A stretch of DNA of 64,000 bases, taken from contig JANTQA010000063.1 in NCBI GenBank assembly GCA_027625915.1, positions 7,521,501 to 7,585,500 of the forward strand, given 5' to 3'. The notes below the pieces were generated by a model. It had not been told where the DNA came from, ran no database searches, and saw only the letters and a program-made list of their open reading frames with translations. The stretch's first letter is position 1, and each line of letters starts with the position of its first letter. Position numbers and translations under genes: made by a program. This DNA is from Anaeramoeba flamelloides (Eukaryota > Metamonada > Anaeramoebidae). This document shows positions 45,894 through 58,400 of this stretch, piece after piece.

Positions 45894-48800
45894 AAAATTA
45901 TTATTGCCTATGGATTGTGACATGATTGATGAAGAGGATAAAATGGAATTTGAATTATTATTGATATAATTTACATTGGCTGTATTTGTTGAGTTATAAT
46001 TGCCCCCATTAAAACTGTTTTGGCTATTGTTGATTAAAGTGCTTGATGAAGAAAATATGTTATTATTTGTTGACAAAATACCATTAGAAAAGGGATTATT
46101 ATTAGAGTGTGTTTTTTGATAGTTTTGATTTTGGAATCGATCATTTTCATTTTTAGAATGATTTATTTTTTTTTTTGATTTGTTTTTCAAGAGATTTGGA
46201 AGCCCCTTTTCAATTCCCATTTCTGATTGCCATAATCTTTTTCTATTGATCTTTAAATCCTTCGAATTCAAATCGATAATTTCGTCGCTCTCGCTGTCAC
46301 TCTCACCACTATCGCCTGTGGAGCTATCATCACATAAATTAATAATTACCTGAGAATTTTTTTTTTGTTGATCCTTTTTTCTTTTTCCTTTCCGCTTTCC
46401 CCTCCCTTTTCTCTTTTCTTTTCTTTTTGGTTCCAATTTAATAGCATTCCAATTATCATTTAAAAGATTTGAATTGTTATTTAACAGATTTGTACCGTTG
46501 TTTAACAAATTTGTACGATTATTTAACAGATTTGCACGATTATTTAAAAGATTCGAATTGCTATTTAGCAGATTTACACTATTATTTAAAATATTGGAGT
46601 TGCTATTTTGAGTTTTGACATTTCCAAAGGCTGTTTGCTGTTGGTTTAAAAATGAATTATTTTGATTTGCAATCATTAATTGATTATTGAAATTGCCCCC
46701 TTGGCTAAAATTATGAAACTTTGTATTATTTAAGGCATAGGGGCGCGAGTTGCCCAAAAATGGGTTTAAATTGGAATTTTGGTTGATTAAATTCTGGTTG
46801 GAATAATTTAGTAAAGCGGTGTTTTGAATCAAATTGGACTCATTCTTGAGCTGGAATGTATTATTTTCTTGCACGCGCGAGAGGTCATTTTGAAATGAAT
46901 TTTTTCTTTTGTTTAAAACATCTATTTCTTTGATCTTTTCGGAATGGAAAAACTGTTTCAAGTCATGAAAGCATTGGTTCCAGTTTTTATAGGTATTGAT
47001 CGAATTTTGGATCCAGTCGACAAGGTTTATTTTGTATCCGCGATTTTGAAAGCGGTCGTCGATGAGTAAAATGGCGCCATAATCATTTTTATGTCTTAGG
47101 CATCGCCCCATGGCCTGGTTTAAGGCGCGGAATGCTTGCAGTTCGTACCAGTCGTTGCCGTCCAAGAGTCTCTTTGTGTCGTGGTACTTTGTGTTATAGT
47201 TTTTCTTTTCTTGGATGTTCAGGCTTTTTAAAGAGGGGAAGGGGATGCCCAGCAAGATCGTTGCTCTTGCCCTTGAATCTGAAAAATCGAGCCCCTCGCT
47301 GACCTTGCCTCGGTAAATTGCAAAGCAAATGGCACCGTACCCCGACTGTGCATCGACAATATCATAGTAGTCCTGGATCATTTTTGTAAATTCCTGGTTT
47401 GACGAATTGGGCTCAATGAAAATCTGCTTTGTCTTGCGGATCGATTCCAGGATCCCAGCCTTTCTCCATCGCGCAACCATTTTATTCCTCATTGTGTAGC
47501 TACTGAAAAAGACCAAGATCCCGTCTGGCACGATTCTGCAGTAATTTAAGATGATCTGCCCGACGCTATCCAAAACTTTGTTGCTTTGCAGCGACTTATA
47601 ATTCAAAGTCAAGAATTTCCCGTCCAGGGTCCGCGTGATATTTGCAATGTGCGCCTGCTCTTTCAGATTAATGATATGCGGCGCCTTCAGGGTGATATTA
47701 AATGCCTCGCCTAGCTCCGAGGAAAAGGACTTTAGCGGGCTTAGAGTACCTGAGGCCAAGACAACCGATCTGCTCTTCGCAAAGGCGTCCTGGTAGGAGA
47801 TTTTGGGGGACAGGCACCATAAGAAGAACTCGGAAACAATCTCCTGATCTTGCTGCATCTCCGAGCTTCTGCTGCTGCTGCTGCTGTTGTTGTTGCGGTT
47901 ATTATAGCGACTGTTGCGGCCATGATAATTGCCTTGGTTCCTTTCAACGGGCTTTTCAACTATCACCAAAGCATACGTCGTTGGATCGCGATAGATATAA
48001 TACAAGGCGTCAAAAAAGTCTTCAAATAATTTCTGGGTCAACATCGACAGCTCGGGGAATTTTTTGAGGTCGTTATTGTTGTCTTGGTATTTGCTCCCGA
48101 TTTGCTTTAAAATGCTTTTCCAATTGATCAGCGTGCTTTTCAGTTTATTTTCAGACATTTCAAACTGTGCAAGCAACTCGAGCAGCGGGAAGCCCGTGCT
48201 GTGGAAGTACTTGTTCCCATACCGATCCTTGATCATTCTCCTTTTTAATTGGTTGATCATGTTAAAGACCTTGAACCCCAAGGCAATCATGGGATCAAAC
48301 AAGGGCTTGAGAACAAACTGATCGCGTTGGGAGATGCCTTTGCACTCGCGGAGGGTGATCGCCAACTTCTTGGAATCGGTCGAAAAATCCAAAACCTCGC
48401 GGCACACGTTTTCAATGTTGTGTGCCTCGTCGATAATGACAACTTCGTTATCCAAATCAATTTTCAAATTCTTGCGTATCGTGGGCTCGATCAAATAATT
48501 ATACGGGCAAAAGATCAGGTCAGACTCCTTCTGGAGCGCACGCGCCAAATAGTATGGACATACCTCGCAACTTTCACCAAGGCCAATTAGGTCCTCCATG
48601 TCCCAGACCTTGGAGGACAGCTTATAGGCCTTGTGGTTCATCTCATGATTCTCAAAATTTTGATAGTATTTGCACTTCTTTTGACGCACAAATTTCCTGC
48701 ACATTAAATTTAAATTTTTTTTTGATTTCGCCCTGTCATTAATGCAGTAATGCTTTCGTGACGCGAGCAGCGTCATGTTTGGTTTGTGCGGCGTCTTTTT

Positions 48801-49346
48801 TAATTCACGGATCAATTGCTTGAGCTGGGAATGTGTGTGCGAGGACAGAAAGATCTTTGGCGCAGTGCTTGTCTCAAGCAGATGCCCCAGGCGCCAGCTT
48901 AGCGGGGTGCAGAGCAGCACAACAGATTTACCAGTGCCAGTGGGCGATTCAAGTAAGCAGCTCTTGCAATTCTCAAACCCATCAATCATTTTTTCACTCA
49001 TCATGATTTGGGATTCATAAAAGCTATACGGGCTAACAACCCGAGTTTTTCCGATTTGGTAAAAGTATTGCTGCTTTGTTTTTTTATTTTGGTTTTGGTT
49101 TACGTTGATTGTTTCCTTTTTTAATTTGGTTTCTTTCTCATCTGTTTGTTTCAATTCTTTTTTAACTTGGGTTTGGGGTTTGCTAACGGTAACGGGGGTG
49201 GTGGTAGCAGTGCTATAAGAACTGGAATTGGGTTTGTTGTCGGAATTATTTTGTTCTTTTTTCAAGTTTGGTTGATTTTTATTTATATTTGGGCAGTTTG
49301 TAACTTGTTCTTGTTTTGGGATCAAATTTGGAAAATTTGAATTCAT
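45453..49346 (-). CDS. BRIP1: FANCJ/BRIP1-like Fe-S DNA helicase
   Basis: A 1,297-residue superfamily 2 helicase of the XPD class; FANCJ unwinds 5'-3' at crosslinks and G-quadruplexes. Walker A is ESPTGTGKS (K140). The Fe-S cysteines fit C201, C216, C225 and C263. WDMEDLIGLG plus CPYYLARALQKESDLIFCPY is very close to FANCJ rather than XPD, RTEL1 or DDX11. The Walker B DEAH box is at about 306-309, and motif VI is QAMGRCLRHKNDYG. After the core come a seven-residue Asn/Leu repeat (about 915-968), a basic stretch, a polyQ run (about 1150-1161) and a Cys-rich C-terminal domain (FCSSC … GAFCSCGVQVGIKI). The last may be a Yippee/Mis18-like zinc fold. The helicase core is visibly less A+T-rich than the flanks. 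It is divergent from the dynactin gene. Confidence 0.92.
45863..45895 (-). repeat. CAG trinucleotide run encoding polyQ
   Basis: About ten pure CAG codons (CTG on the plus strand) near the C-terminus of the FANCJ-like gene. Gln is mostly CAA elsewhere in the window, so the pure CAG run is a slippage tract, not ordinary codon choice. Confidence 0.9.
46440..46600 (-). repeat. 21-bp coding minisatellite (LLNNxxN)
   Basis: Seven tandem heptapeptides of the form N-x-x-N-L-L-N occur within the FANCJ-like protein. They come from an imperfect 21-bp repeat (AACAGATTTGTACGATTATTT on the plus strand, shifted between units). This is a typical low-complexity insertion outside the conserved core. Confidence 0.8.
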
Positions 49347-50384
49347 TTCTGTTTATGTTTTTGTTTTTGTTTTTGTTTTTGTTTGGAAAATCCTGTTTTT
49401 ACAGATCTTTGTCTTTACGTTGAAAAAAATTCGATTTTAAAAAAAAATAAAAGGAGTTGTTTTATTTGCAAATAGCTATTTTTTTGGAGGTGAAAGAAAA
49501 AAAAATGATCGATCAAATTCGTTTTTACATTTCAACTGTTTTGGAAACAAATAAATATGATTTAGACTAAAAAGTTCACAAGAAGACTCCTGTTTCTTAA
49601 AATGTGGTTTATAAAACATCTTCATGACTGAAAAGTACAAAATCTGTTTATATTGACTTTTTGTTTGATTAAAAGAATCAAGTCAAAGTTTTAATTCTTT
49701 ATCAAAAAAAAAAAGTTCTATTGATTTGTTAAAGGGATTTCGGGATCTATTTTAAATTTAATAGGGTTGTGCTTTTAAAAAAATTCTCCAATCCTTTTCA
49801 ATTTCTTCAAAAACAAATTGCAAGAAGAGATAAACAAAACAAAGGTTTTTTTTATTATTTGCAAACTCTTTTTTTCATCACAAATAAAACGTAAACTTTT
49901 GGAAAATTATCTGCTTATTCTTTTGAGTTTTTTGTCAAACAAATAGTTAAAGAGTGAAAATAGTCAAAATTTCAATGTATTTTGTTTTTTACTACAAACT
50001 CTCTTTTTGTTTTTTTAAAGAAAAAACCCAAAAATTTTTTAAAAATCAACTGATTTTTTTGTATCATTATTTTTGAAATTAATTGATTGAAATTTGTGTG
50101 TTCTATTTATTTACTTGTTGGTCGTTTTTTTTTGAAATAAATTTGAATCTAGCAAGCAAAATAATTGACCACAAAGCGAGAAAATTTCAAAAAGAAGTGT
50201 TGTTAATAAACCGATATTTTTTCCCGTTTATTCGACAAATATCAGCCTTTGAAAATCTAATTTCCGTCATTGTCACAAAGATCTTGAGATAAAGGTTTTG
50301 AATTATTATAATCATTCCAAAAAATCTATCTCACCTATTTAACAAATCATTTTTTGATTTTTGATTTTTTTTTTTGAGTGAAGA
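49347..50384. other. Shared divergent intergenic region
   Basis: This 1,038 bp lies between the FANCJ-like gene (minus) and the dynactin gene (plus), so both promoters should be here. No recognisable box or repeat family was seen. It is A+T-rich, with a TTTTTG tandem just upstream of the FANCJ start (about 49355-49385). Confidence 0.5.
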
Positions 50385-51026
50385 ATGACTTTAAAAATTG
50401 GACAAAATACAATTATTTGTGACAGCTCAGAATTAGAAGGAGACATTACCATTGGATCTAATTGTGTTCTTCATCCATTCTCACGAATTATTGCAAAGGA
50501 TGGGCCAATTGTAATTGGTGATGGGAATCTTTTGGAAGCCAATTGTGTTCTGATCAACGAAAAGAAAGGAACACGTGACTCCTCTGCGCCAATGCGTATT
50601 GGTAACTATAACCGGTTTGAGATTGGGAGCGAAGTACGCTCTTTAACAATTGGGAATTGTAATGTGATCGGGATCAAAACAAAGCTTGAACGTGGTTCTG
50701 TTCTGAAAGATGGCATTGTAATTGCACCAACAGTCAATGTTAAAGATGGTGTTCAAGTACAAAATTATACAGTCATGTTTCACAAACCAGAATTAATTGT
50801 TAACATTTCATCAGAAATCCAAAAAGAGGTACACAAAATTGTTTTCTTTTCTTTTTTCTTGTTTTTTTCTTTATTAAAAAAATTCCTTGTTATTTTTTTA
50901 CTATATTTTACCTCTTTTCCTATATTCTTTTTTTCTTTTTATTAATAGGAAAACAAATTAAGTACAACCGAACAAATTGCCTTTTTAAAAAATATGCTTC
51001 CAAAATATAATAATATTCGCAATTAA
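50385..51026 (+). CDS. DCTN6: Dynactin subunit 6 (p27)
   Basis: Dynactin p27 sits at the pointed end of the dynactin filament and helps dynein bind cargo. There are two exons (50385-50828 and 50949-51026) with a 120-nt phase-0 intron (GTACAC … AATAG), giving 173 residues. Exon 1 is a left-handed beta-helix of hexapeptide repeats (GDITIGSNCVLHPFSRI, GPIVIGDGNLLEANCVLI, IGNYNRFEIGSEV, IGNCNVIGI, GSVLKDGIVIAP), then VMFHKPELI. Exon 2 restores the family C-terminus (TEQIAFLKNMLPKYNNIRN), matching the LPNYHHL-type end of animal DCTN6. The 148-codon exon 1 reading into the intron gives only Phe-rich noise, which supports the splice. Confidence 0.9.
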
Positions 51027-51244
51027 CTTGGCTTTTATTTCACAAAACAACAATAAAACTAAATCTTTATCTTTTTTTGATTTTTTTCTTTTTTTATCAG
51101 CTTTATTCTTTTTTTTTTTTTTTTTTGTTTTACTCCATCAAAATAAACAAACGAAATTCCAACAAAAACAACTTTTCAAAAGAAACACAATTCCAAAGAC
51201 AATTAAATCAAATAATGAATTTTTGACGAAGGAAAGCTTTATTA

Positions 51245-51965
51245 AATACAAAATTTTCATTAAAAAAGTATGGACGTTCGCAAATGAATTCTTCAGATCA
51301 ACCAAAAATACTATCCTTTTATATTTGTTAAAGCTCTTAGGGTCTTTTATCCAAAGATTAAAAAAAAATTATTTTATTTTTAATGTTTTTTGGTTTTTTT
51401 TGTTCTACTTCAAAAACCTCATTTACCAAGCACTTTGAAATACACATTAAGAAGACATTTAGCCAATTAGTTTTTCATTTATTTCAGTTATTAGTACTTA
51501 TAAATAGCTTCGTAAAATTGAATAATTTCCCCATAAAGCAATACTACTATTCATGAGACTCTTTTTAGCTCAGGGTTATTGACAATAGAACAAATAATAA
51601 AAACTCAGAAAGCTCCATTTTTTCGTAAAAAATAATTGGTTTTAATCTTGGGATAAAAGACCCTAAGAGCCTTAACAAATATAAAAGGATACATTCAGTT
51701 CCACTTTTAAGGCACAAACTTTTAACGAAATTTAAAGCACAATAAAAATCTCAATTTAAGGCACAAAATTTGTAATTTCTTTTTTTACAATTTATTTTAC
51801 TAGAATCTGAATTTTGTGCCTTAATTTGAGATTTTTATTCTGCCTTAAATTTCGTTGAAGTTTGTGCCTTAAAAGTGGAACTCACTGTAGTATTTTTGGT
51901 TGATCTGAAGAATTTATTTGAGAACATCCATCCTTAAAGTAATTAAAAATATACTGTTATATCTT
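51245..51965. mobile_element. Fold-back element F5, right arm split by a MITE
   Basis: The left arm (about 51245-51385) contains ATTCTTCAGATCAACC, AAAAATACTATCCTTTTATA and GCTCTTAGGGTCTTTTATCC. The inverted right arm (51610-51965) carries the same blocks but is interrupted at its TA by a 200 bp MITE (51690-51889). Arm identity is high. An open frame over 51028-51438 is Phe/Lys noise, not a gene. Confidence 0.8.
51690..51889. mobile_element. MITE family 1, copy 3, nested in F5
   Basis: The terminal repeats ATTCAGTTCCACTTTTAAGG and, inverted, CAGTGAGTTCCACTTTTAAG are flanked by TA on each side. The F5 left arm contains one TA at the equivalent position, so the insertion duplicated TA. This best-preserved right tip reads TACAGTGAGTTCCAC, as in Tc1/mariner elements. 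Confidence 0.9.
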
Positions 51966-52429
51966 TTAAAAAATTCAAAAAAATAACACACAATTTTTAC
52001 TTCGATTTCCTATTTCGTTAAATTTGAAAACTACTCATTCCTAACATTTCACTTGTAAGAATATTACCACACTCAACTTATTTTTATTGTTTCTGATAGA
52101 TTTAAATGAATAAAAAACTTCTTTACCACAAGTGAGTAATAATAAACGAATAAAGGGGAATTAAACTAAAAAATTTGGAAACATATTCTGAAGTGATCAG
52201 TATTGTAAAAAAATGTGTACTTTTTGTTTTCTCTGTAATTACATCGCCGATGAAAACAATCCCAAAATCTGGATATCTGAATTAAAAAAATTAATATCTC
52301 TAATATATTAAAAAATTTTTTTAATATTATTAAAAAAAAAAGATTCAATATGTGTATTAACCCTTAGTGGGTAATAAACTTATTTTTGAGTTTTTAATAA
52401 AATTTCTCAGAAATTTTATGTTTGTGGAG

Positions 52430-52625
52430 TATGGTCAAGTTTCGTGAAGTTCCGTAGAGTGCCTATTTTTTTTCTAATTAGAGAAATAAACCAAAAATTT
52501 AAGGTATTTTCGATTTATTTCTTAAAGTAAAAAAAAACCTAACAGCGGTTTTCCAGAATTCAAAAAAAAAATACAGTAAAAAGCAATATTTTACTCAATT
52601 TTTTTTAAATTTAACAAAACATAAC
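52430..52625. repeat. Dispersed unit B, short copy
   Basis: It contains GTCAAGTTTCGTGAAGTTCCGTAGAGTGCC-type sequence (only its second half matches exactly), then an AATTAGAGAAATAAACC block and CCTAACAGCGGTTTTCCAG. No A or C unit was recognised next to it. Sequence to 53004 holds nothing else supportable. Confidence 0.55.
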
Positions 52626-53004
52626 ATCAAAAAAAAGGAGTTAACCCCCTTAAATAATAATAATAATAATAAAATGAGTGCTTGTTTTTAAAAAAAAATT
52701 GTTTAATTAAAAATCTTTTAAAGTTTTTGATTTTTTTGGATTTGTTTTTTAAAGTTTTTTTGAGTTTTCTCATCTCTTTTCTCATCTAATTTAAATGGTC
52801 TACATCATCAACTTTCTTTTTGCATTATTGCAATAATTTGGAGTTTCTACTTTCTACTCTATCATCATATCTATTCGAATCATTGCAAATTTATTATTGT
52901 GTTAATATAGTTATTGATAATTCCCAATTTAAATATGGCTATTTTAAATTTTTGGAATGGAATTTATTAGTAAATATATTTTAATCTTTTTTGATTTCTC
53001 CAAA

Positions 53005-53866
53005 TAACTTATTGTTGTGAAAAAAAAGTGGGAAGATTATTATGTCAAAAATCAAAAATTTAATTGTTGACATTAGATAAACTGATCCAAACTACTCTAA
53101 TTTTTTTGAAGATAATAAGAATCCAAATGGAGATTAAATACTTTTAAGAAGTATAATATCTAACGTATTTTGCTGTGATTTCAATTTCATCAAGATAGTC
53201 AAAGAAGAAAGCTAAAAAATCAAAATTTTATTTTAGAACTAAATCTTCAAAGAAAATGAAAAAAATCACAAATTTTTATCTTTGCCATTTTAAATGTTAT
53301 TTTTAAAAATAAGGATTTCTTAGGTTAGTTCTTTGAATTTTAAATCGGTTTCTGTGTGCCTTTAATCTTCAATTTTGATATTCATTGTTATTTTTTAAAA
53401 AATAGAGTTTTTTATTAAGATTTACAATGAAAAATCGAAAAAATCAGAAATTGGTGATTTAGAAAATTACTATATTTTGACTAATATCGAATCTTTTAAC
53501 AGTAGTCACAAAATAATTCAAATTAAATATTAAAGTATTATCTCTGAAAGTCGTAATTTACCTGATATGAACTGTCGAAGAAATGCACTTTTTACTCATT
53601 TTTGCCACTTTTTCCAATCAAAAATGAAAAGTTGATTTTTTAGCTTTCTTATTAAAGGATCTTGATGTAATTGGAATCAATGAACTCTAAGTTAGATATT
53701 ATACTTCTTAAGAAGCTTTAATCCCCATTTGGGGCCGAATTGTCTTCAAAAAAATTATGGCGGTTTTGATGAATTTTACTAATGTTGACAATTAAATTTT
53801 GGATTTTTGACATAATACTCGGTGCACTTTTTTTCCTCATCCCACTTTTTTTTTTCAGAACAGTTA
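53005..53866. mobile_element. Fold-back element F6
   Basis: The arms (53005-53235 and, inverted, 53615-53866) share AAAAAAGTGGGA, TATTATGTCAAAAATC, AAATTTAATTGT, CAACATTAG, AATTTTTTTGAAGA, CAAATGGRGATTAAA, AAGAAGTATAATATCTAACT and AAGAAAGCTAAAAAATCAA. It is about 860 bp with no coding content. The left tip TAACT and right tip AGTTA pair, so TA ends are possible. The following 53867-55480 is A+T-rich and empty as far as I can see. Confidence 0.75.
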
Positions 53867-55480
53867 AACTAGTTTATTTTTAATATTCAAAAAAAATTCC
53901 CCTTTTTTATTTTATTATTTGTTAAAAAAAATATTACTTATCTTCCAACTTTTTTTTTTTTGATTAATTAAATTTTTTTTTCAAATAATTTTAATAATAT
54001 ATATATCTAAAACAATTAATTTTTTAAAACTTAATTTAGTATTTTTCATTTTTTTTTTAATGAAATTTATGAAAAATATTACTTTGAGTATAATTTTCAT
54101 TATGAAAATAACATTTAAATTAAGTTTGATCATATTATAATCATATTTTTAATTCATTTTTGACTTTTAAAATGTTGTAATTCTTTTAGGATTTTTTATT
54201 AAATTTACAAGATCATTTTTTTTTTTTTGTTTATTATTTGTTGAAAAAATAAAAAGCTTTTAGGAAGGTTTAAATCACACGTTAAATGTTAAAATATTTA
54301 AAAAAAGGTAAAATTACCTCTAATAATTATGTAGAGCAGGTTAGTGAATATTAAAATATTTATGGATATTTGAAATGGAAAATATGAACTATTAAATTCA
54401 AATTTTTAAAAGGATCAATAAAATTTAATATTGTGAATATTGTAGGGATTGTGACAATTTCCAATATTTTGTAAAAATGTCATTTCCATTGGGTAAATTA
54501 ATCTAAGATTCAGGATATACTTTCAAGAGGGTTGTTTGCAACAATTTTCACGTGAAAATGCACTTATAAAATTTATATCGAAATGAATATTAGCAACATA
54601 ATAATTATTTTTTTTACAAAACAATAATTAACAAATAGATTTATAAAATAATTTTCAGATAATAGATAATATATTGAAAATACAACTAGTTTTATAAAAG
54701 AAATAAAACAATAATCAATCTTTTTTTTTTTTTAGGATTAATTTTATTGAGTAAATCGTGTAAAATTTAAAAATTAAAAAAATCCTCACTTTTGGGGTCT
54801 TCCAAATTATAATTATTAAATACTAAAATATTATTATTTTAAGTTTCTATTTTTAGATTTGGAATGAGTAATTTTGAATATTTTTTTTAAAAATAACAGT
54901 TTTTAATTATTGATCTTTTAAAAAAAATCTAATATTTACTGTTCAATAATTGCTATAATAGATTTTTTAAAGTCATGTGATCTATTTGGAAGATATATAT
55001 AATTTACTTCTATGAACAACACACTTTAATTATAGACTAATCTCTGGTGATTTTAATCCTTTAAAATTCAATAAAGAAAAGGAAAATGAAATCAAAAAAA
55101 TTTCATTTTTAATTTTGGTTCACTTGTTGATATTTGCTATTTTATTTCTACCACTGGCAACGAAAAGACTTTTGAAAAATTGAAAAAAAATTGTTTTTTT
55201 TAATTAAAAAGAAGAAATTTTATTCAGATAAATAAGAGGAATTTTAAACTCCTCCCTTAAATTCCAATAAAAAAAAAAAGAAGAAATTTTCAAATAAGAA
55301 ATTTTTTTTAATTATTCAAAATGATAGAATAGTTTTAAAAGTATTTTTATTCTTTATTTTTTGTTAGAAAGGTTTTTTCATTTTTAATGATTTATTTTTT
55401 TGAAAAAAAAGTTTTTATTAATAATTGAATATTTAAATAAATTATTCTATACAAAAATTATTCTCATTTGTATTTGTATT

Positions 55481-58400
55481 TTACTTTTCGATATTCAATT
55501 CATTTTGATTGGATTTTTTCTTTTCGAGTAAATTTTTTGTTGATTGTGTGTTTAAATTTTCCTTTTCTTTTTCTTTTTCTTTTTTATTTTTTTCGTTTTC
55601 ATTTTTTTTCTTTTTCCCTTTCTTCTTCTTTTTTTCTTTTTCCTTTTCCTTTTTCTTTTCCATTTCATTTTCCATTTCATTTTTTGTGTTCTTGAAATCT
55701 TTGATTTCTATTTCATTTTTCAATTTGTTTTCTAATTTATTTTGTTTTTGACTTTTTTGTTCGTCTTCAGTTTTTGTTTCATTTTCATTTTCATTTTCAT
55801 TATTTTGTTCTACTTCATTATTATCATTTTTTAATTCTAATAATTCATCGGTTGCTGTTATCAATTTATATCCTAATTCTTCATTTTGATTTCTTAAAGT
55901 TTTTATATAATTTAATAACATTCTATGATATAAATTTTTTGATTTGATTTCTTTATCTTTCAACTGTTCTTGAAATTGATCAGTTTGGCATACTTTCTCT
56001 TTTAATTGTTTTTCATCGATATCAACTATTAAATTTTGTTTTGTTTTTTGGAAAAATAATTTAATAAAAAGTAAGAAATATAAATTAAAAACAATTATTT
56101 AAAATGAATAAATTTGGGTTATTTGTTGTTTTTACAATTATGTTAATTTTGAATTTCCAATTTTATAGTTTTGAATTATGTTATCATAAATTGCCTAGCA
56201 ATTAAATACTCATATATATATATATATCATTTTATATTACAAAAAATAAAGCCTTATACTATACATACACAAATGTATACTGATGATCTAGTCATAATCA
56301 TAAAAGGGGAGTGAGAACAAAAAATAAAAGAACAAACTCAAGGCAAATATTTATTCAATTATCACCAAATACGGATTAATTATAAATGGAGATAAAACAG
56401 AAAGATCAAAAAAATTATAAAATATCAACTATCTTGACATACGTCTCAAAAAGATCAAACATATCAAAAAAAAATCTAGAAAAAGCCAAAAGTAATTATT
56501 CTTGATGCGTGTGTGTTTGTGTGTAAATTTAATATTAAGTAATACGTCCAGAATCCAACCTTTTTAAAGTAGTAATTTTACTCGTAGTGCATCATATGAA
56601 TTCGACATTTTTTACTCTAACCCAGACAGACATCAAACAAAATAGATACTTGGATTAATAAAAACAAAAAAAAAACTGAAATCTATATTCAAAGTGCAAA
56701 AAAATCCCATATATTAAAGCATCCATAACATTATCAAATGAGAAACTATAACCAATCCAACCCTAAACATGTTTCAAAGAATAAAAGCCTTTTTCATCAA
56801 AAAATTAAATTCGCTAGATTTAAACAATCTAGCTGAAGATTTCAAAATGGATGAAATAGAAAACATGTTCCTGGAAAATATGGTGAAAAGGAGAGATCAA
56901 GGAAAAACTCCATGAGTCATATTAAGTTCATACAATACAAAATGGAATCCTCATTATGAAAGAAGAAAACTGAAAATTAAAAAGGTTTCTTCAAATTTGA
57001 CATTTTCCCGACAACTTTAGGTTAAAAAACGTCCATCCCTAAACTAGAAATTATCAATCATCTATTCAAGCTAAAAGCCTTTCTTAAAATGATTTAAATA
57101 GATGTACGTAAAAATATGAAAAGGGGGTAGATTCCAAAATTTGCCCGCTTGAAGAAAAAAAAATAGTTGATGTAAATCACTTCGTATTGAGATGTAAAAG
57201 ATATTAAAAAAAAAAAAAAAAGAAAGAAAACAAAGGAAAAAAGAACCTCAAATAAAACAAAGATTTTGTTTTTAAGATTTTCTTTAAGTAAGATACATAT
57301 GAATTGTTGATGAAAATGAAAATAAAGGGAATTTATTACATTACTATAAAATACCTCCTTACCAATATGAATTAACGAGCTATAAGGAAAAAAATCTCAA
57401 ATCCAAATATGAATACCGGCTATAAAGTCACACAAATTTATCTCAATTCCAATAAATCTAAACTTTTTTCTTCGCTGTTTTTAAATTCGTTTTATTTTTT
57501 ATTTATTCTTCATTTTTTTTTCTCTCTCATTCATTATTTTTCTTCATAGAACCGTTAATTAGACATTATTTGAGAAAACTAAATCAGGTTTAAAATGCTT
57601 CTAATGACTTTATTTATCCACACTCTTTGAATTAGAGGTTGCGAATTTCTTCACTTAAAAATTCTCTCTTTAACAGGTAAAGTGTTTTTGTTTTTTTAAA
57701 ACTAAATCCTTAACAATAAATCTAATAAAAATGGAAATATCACATCTTTTTCCTTAAAATTAATTGTAAAAAAATTAACTCTTTTAAAATTTAGAAATTC
57801 ATTTCTCTCAAGTTGATAAAGGAGTTGGTTTATCAAATTTAGTTGAATCCTTGTGTAAATAAGTGGTCTATCGAGTTTGAGAGAAAAAAATAAATAAGAA
57901 TTACTAATCACTTAAACATTTTTTTATATTACCATTTGAGAAATAAAGTGAAACACAAAAAAAAAGTTCAACACACCTTTTAAATTCGAAACCTTATTGA
58001 AAATGAAAAGGAAGATCAATTAATAATTGTAAAAATAAATAATTAAAAGGCAAAAAAGAAGAATTAAGCAAAATAAACGTTTTCTAATACTACCTTTTAG
58101 TAAAGGTTTTTGTTTTGATTGATCTGTTATTAAAAATTTGTAGAACATTTTTACTACTCTCCCAAAATAGCCAGTGCCAAAAGGTTTAATCCTTGTTTCA
58201 AAAGAAAAAATCGTGTTACTTTTTTATCTAATACCTATACATTAAATGTTCAAATAAATCATCAATAAACCATAAGTAAATATGGTATTGTTCTCTTAAA
58301 GTTCGACTATTAAACAATAAAATTCGAAAAATGAAGAGATCAAATTTGAAAATTTTGCTCAAAAAAAAATAAAATCATAAATGAAATAATTTTTTTAATT

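Noticed and set aside
47702-49020. Plus-strand frames opposite the FANCJ helicase core
   Set aside because: Shadows of a strongly conserved gene. Their better composition merely reflects the higher G+C of the core.
51028-51438. 136-codon plus-strand frame just after dynactin
   Set aside because: Poly-Phe and Lys/Asn noise overlapping the left arm of fold-back F5, with no recognisable motif.
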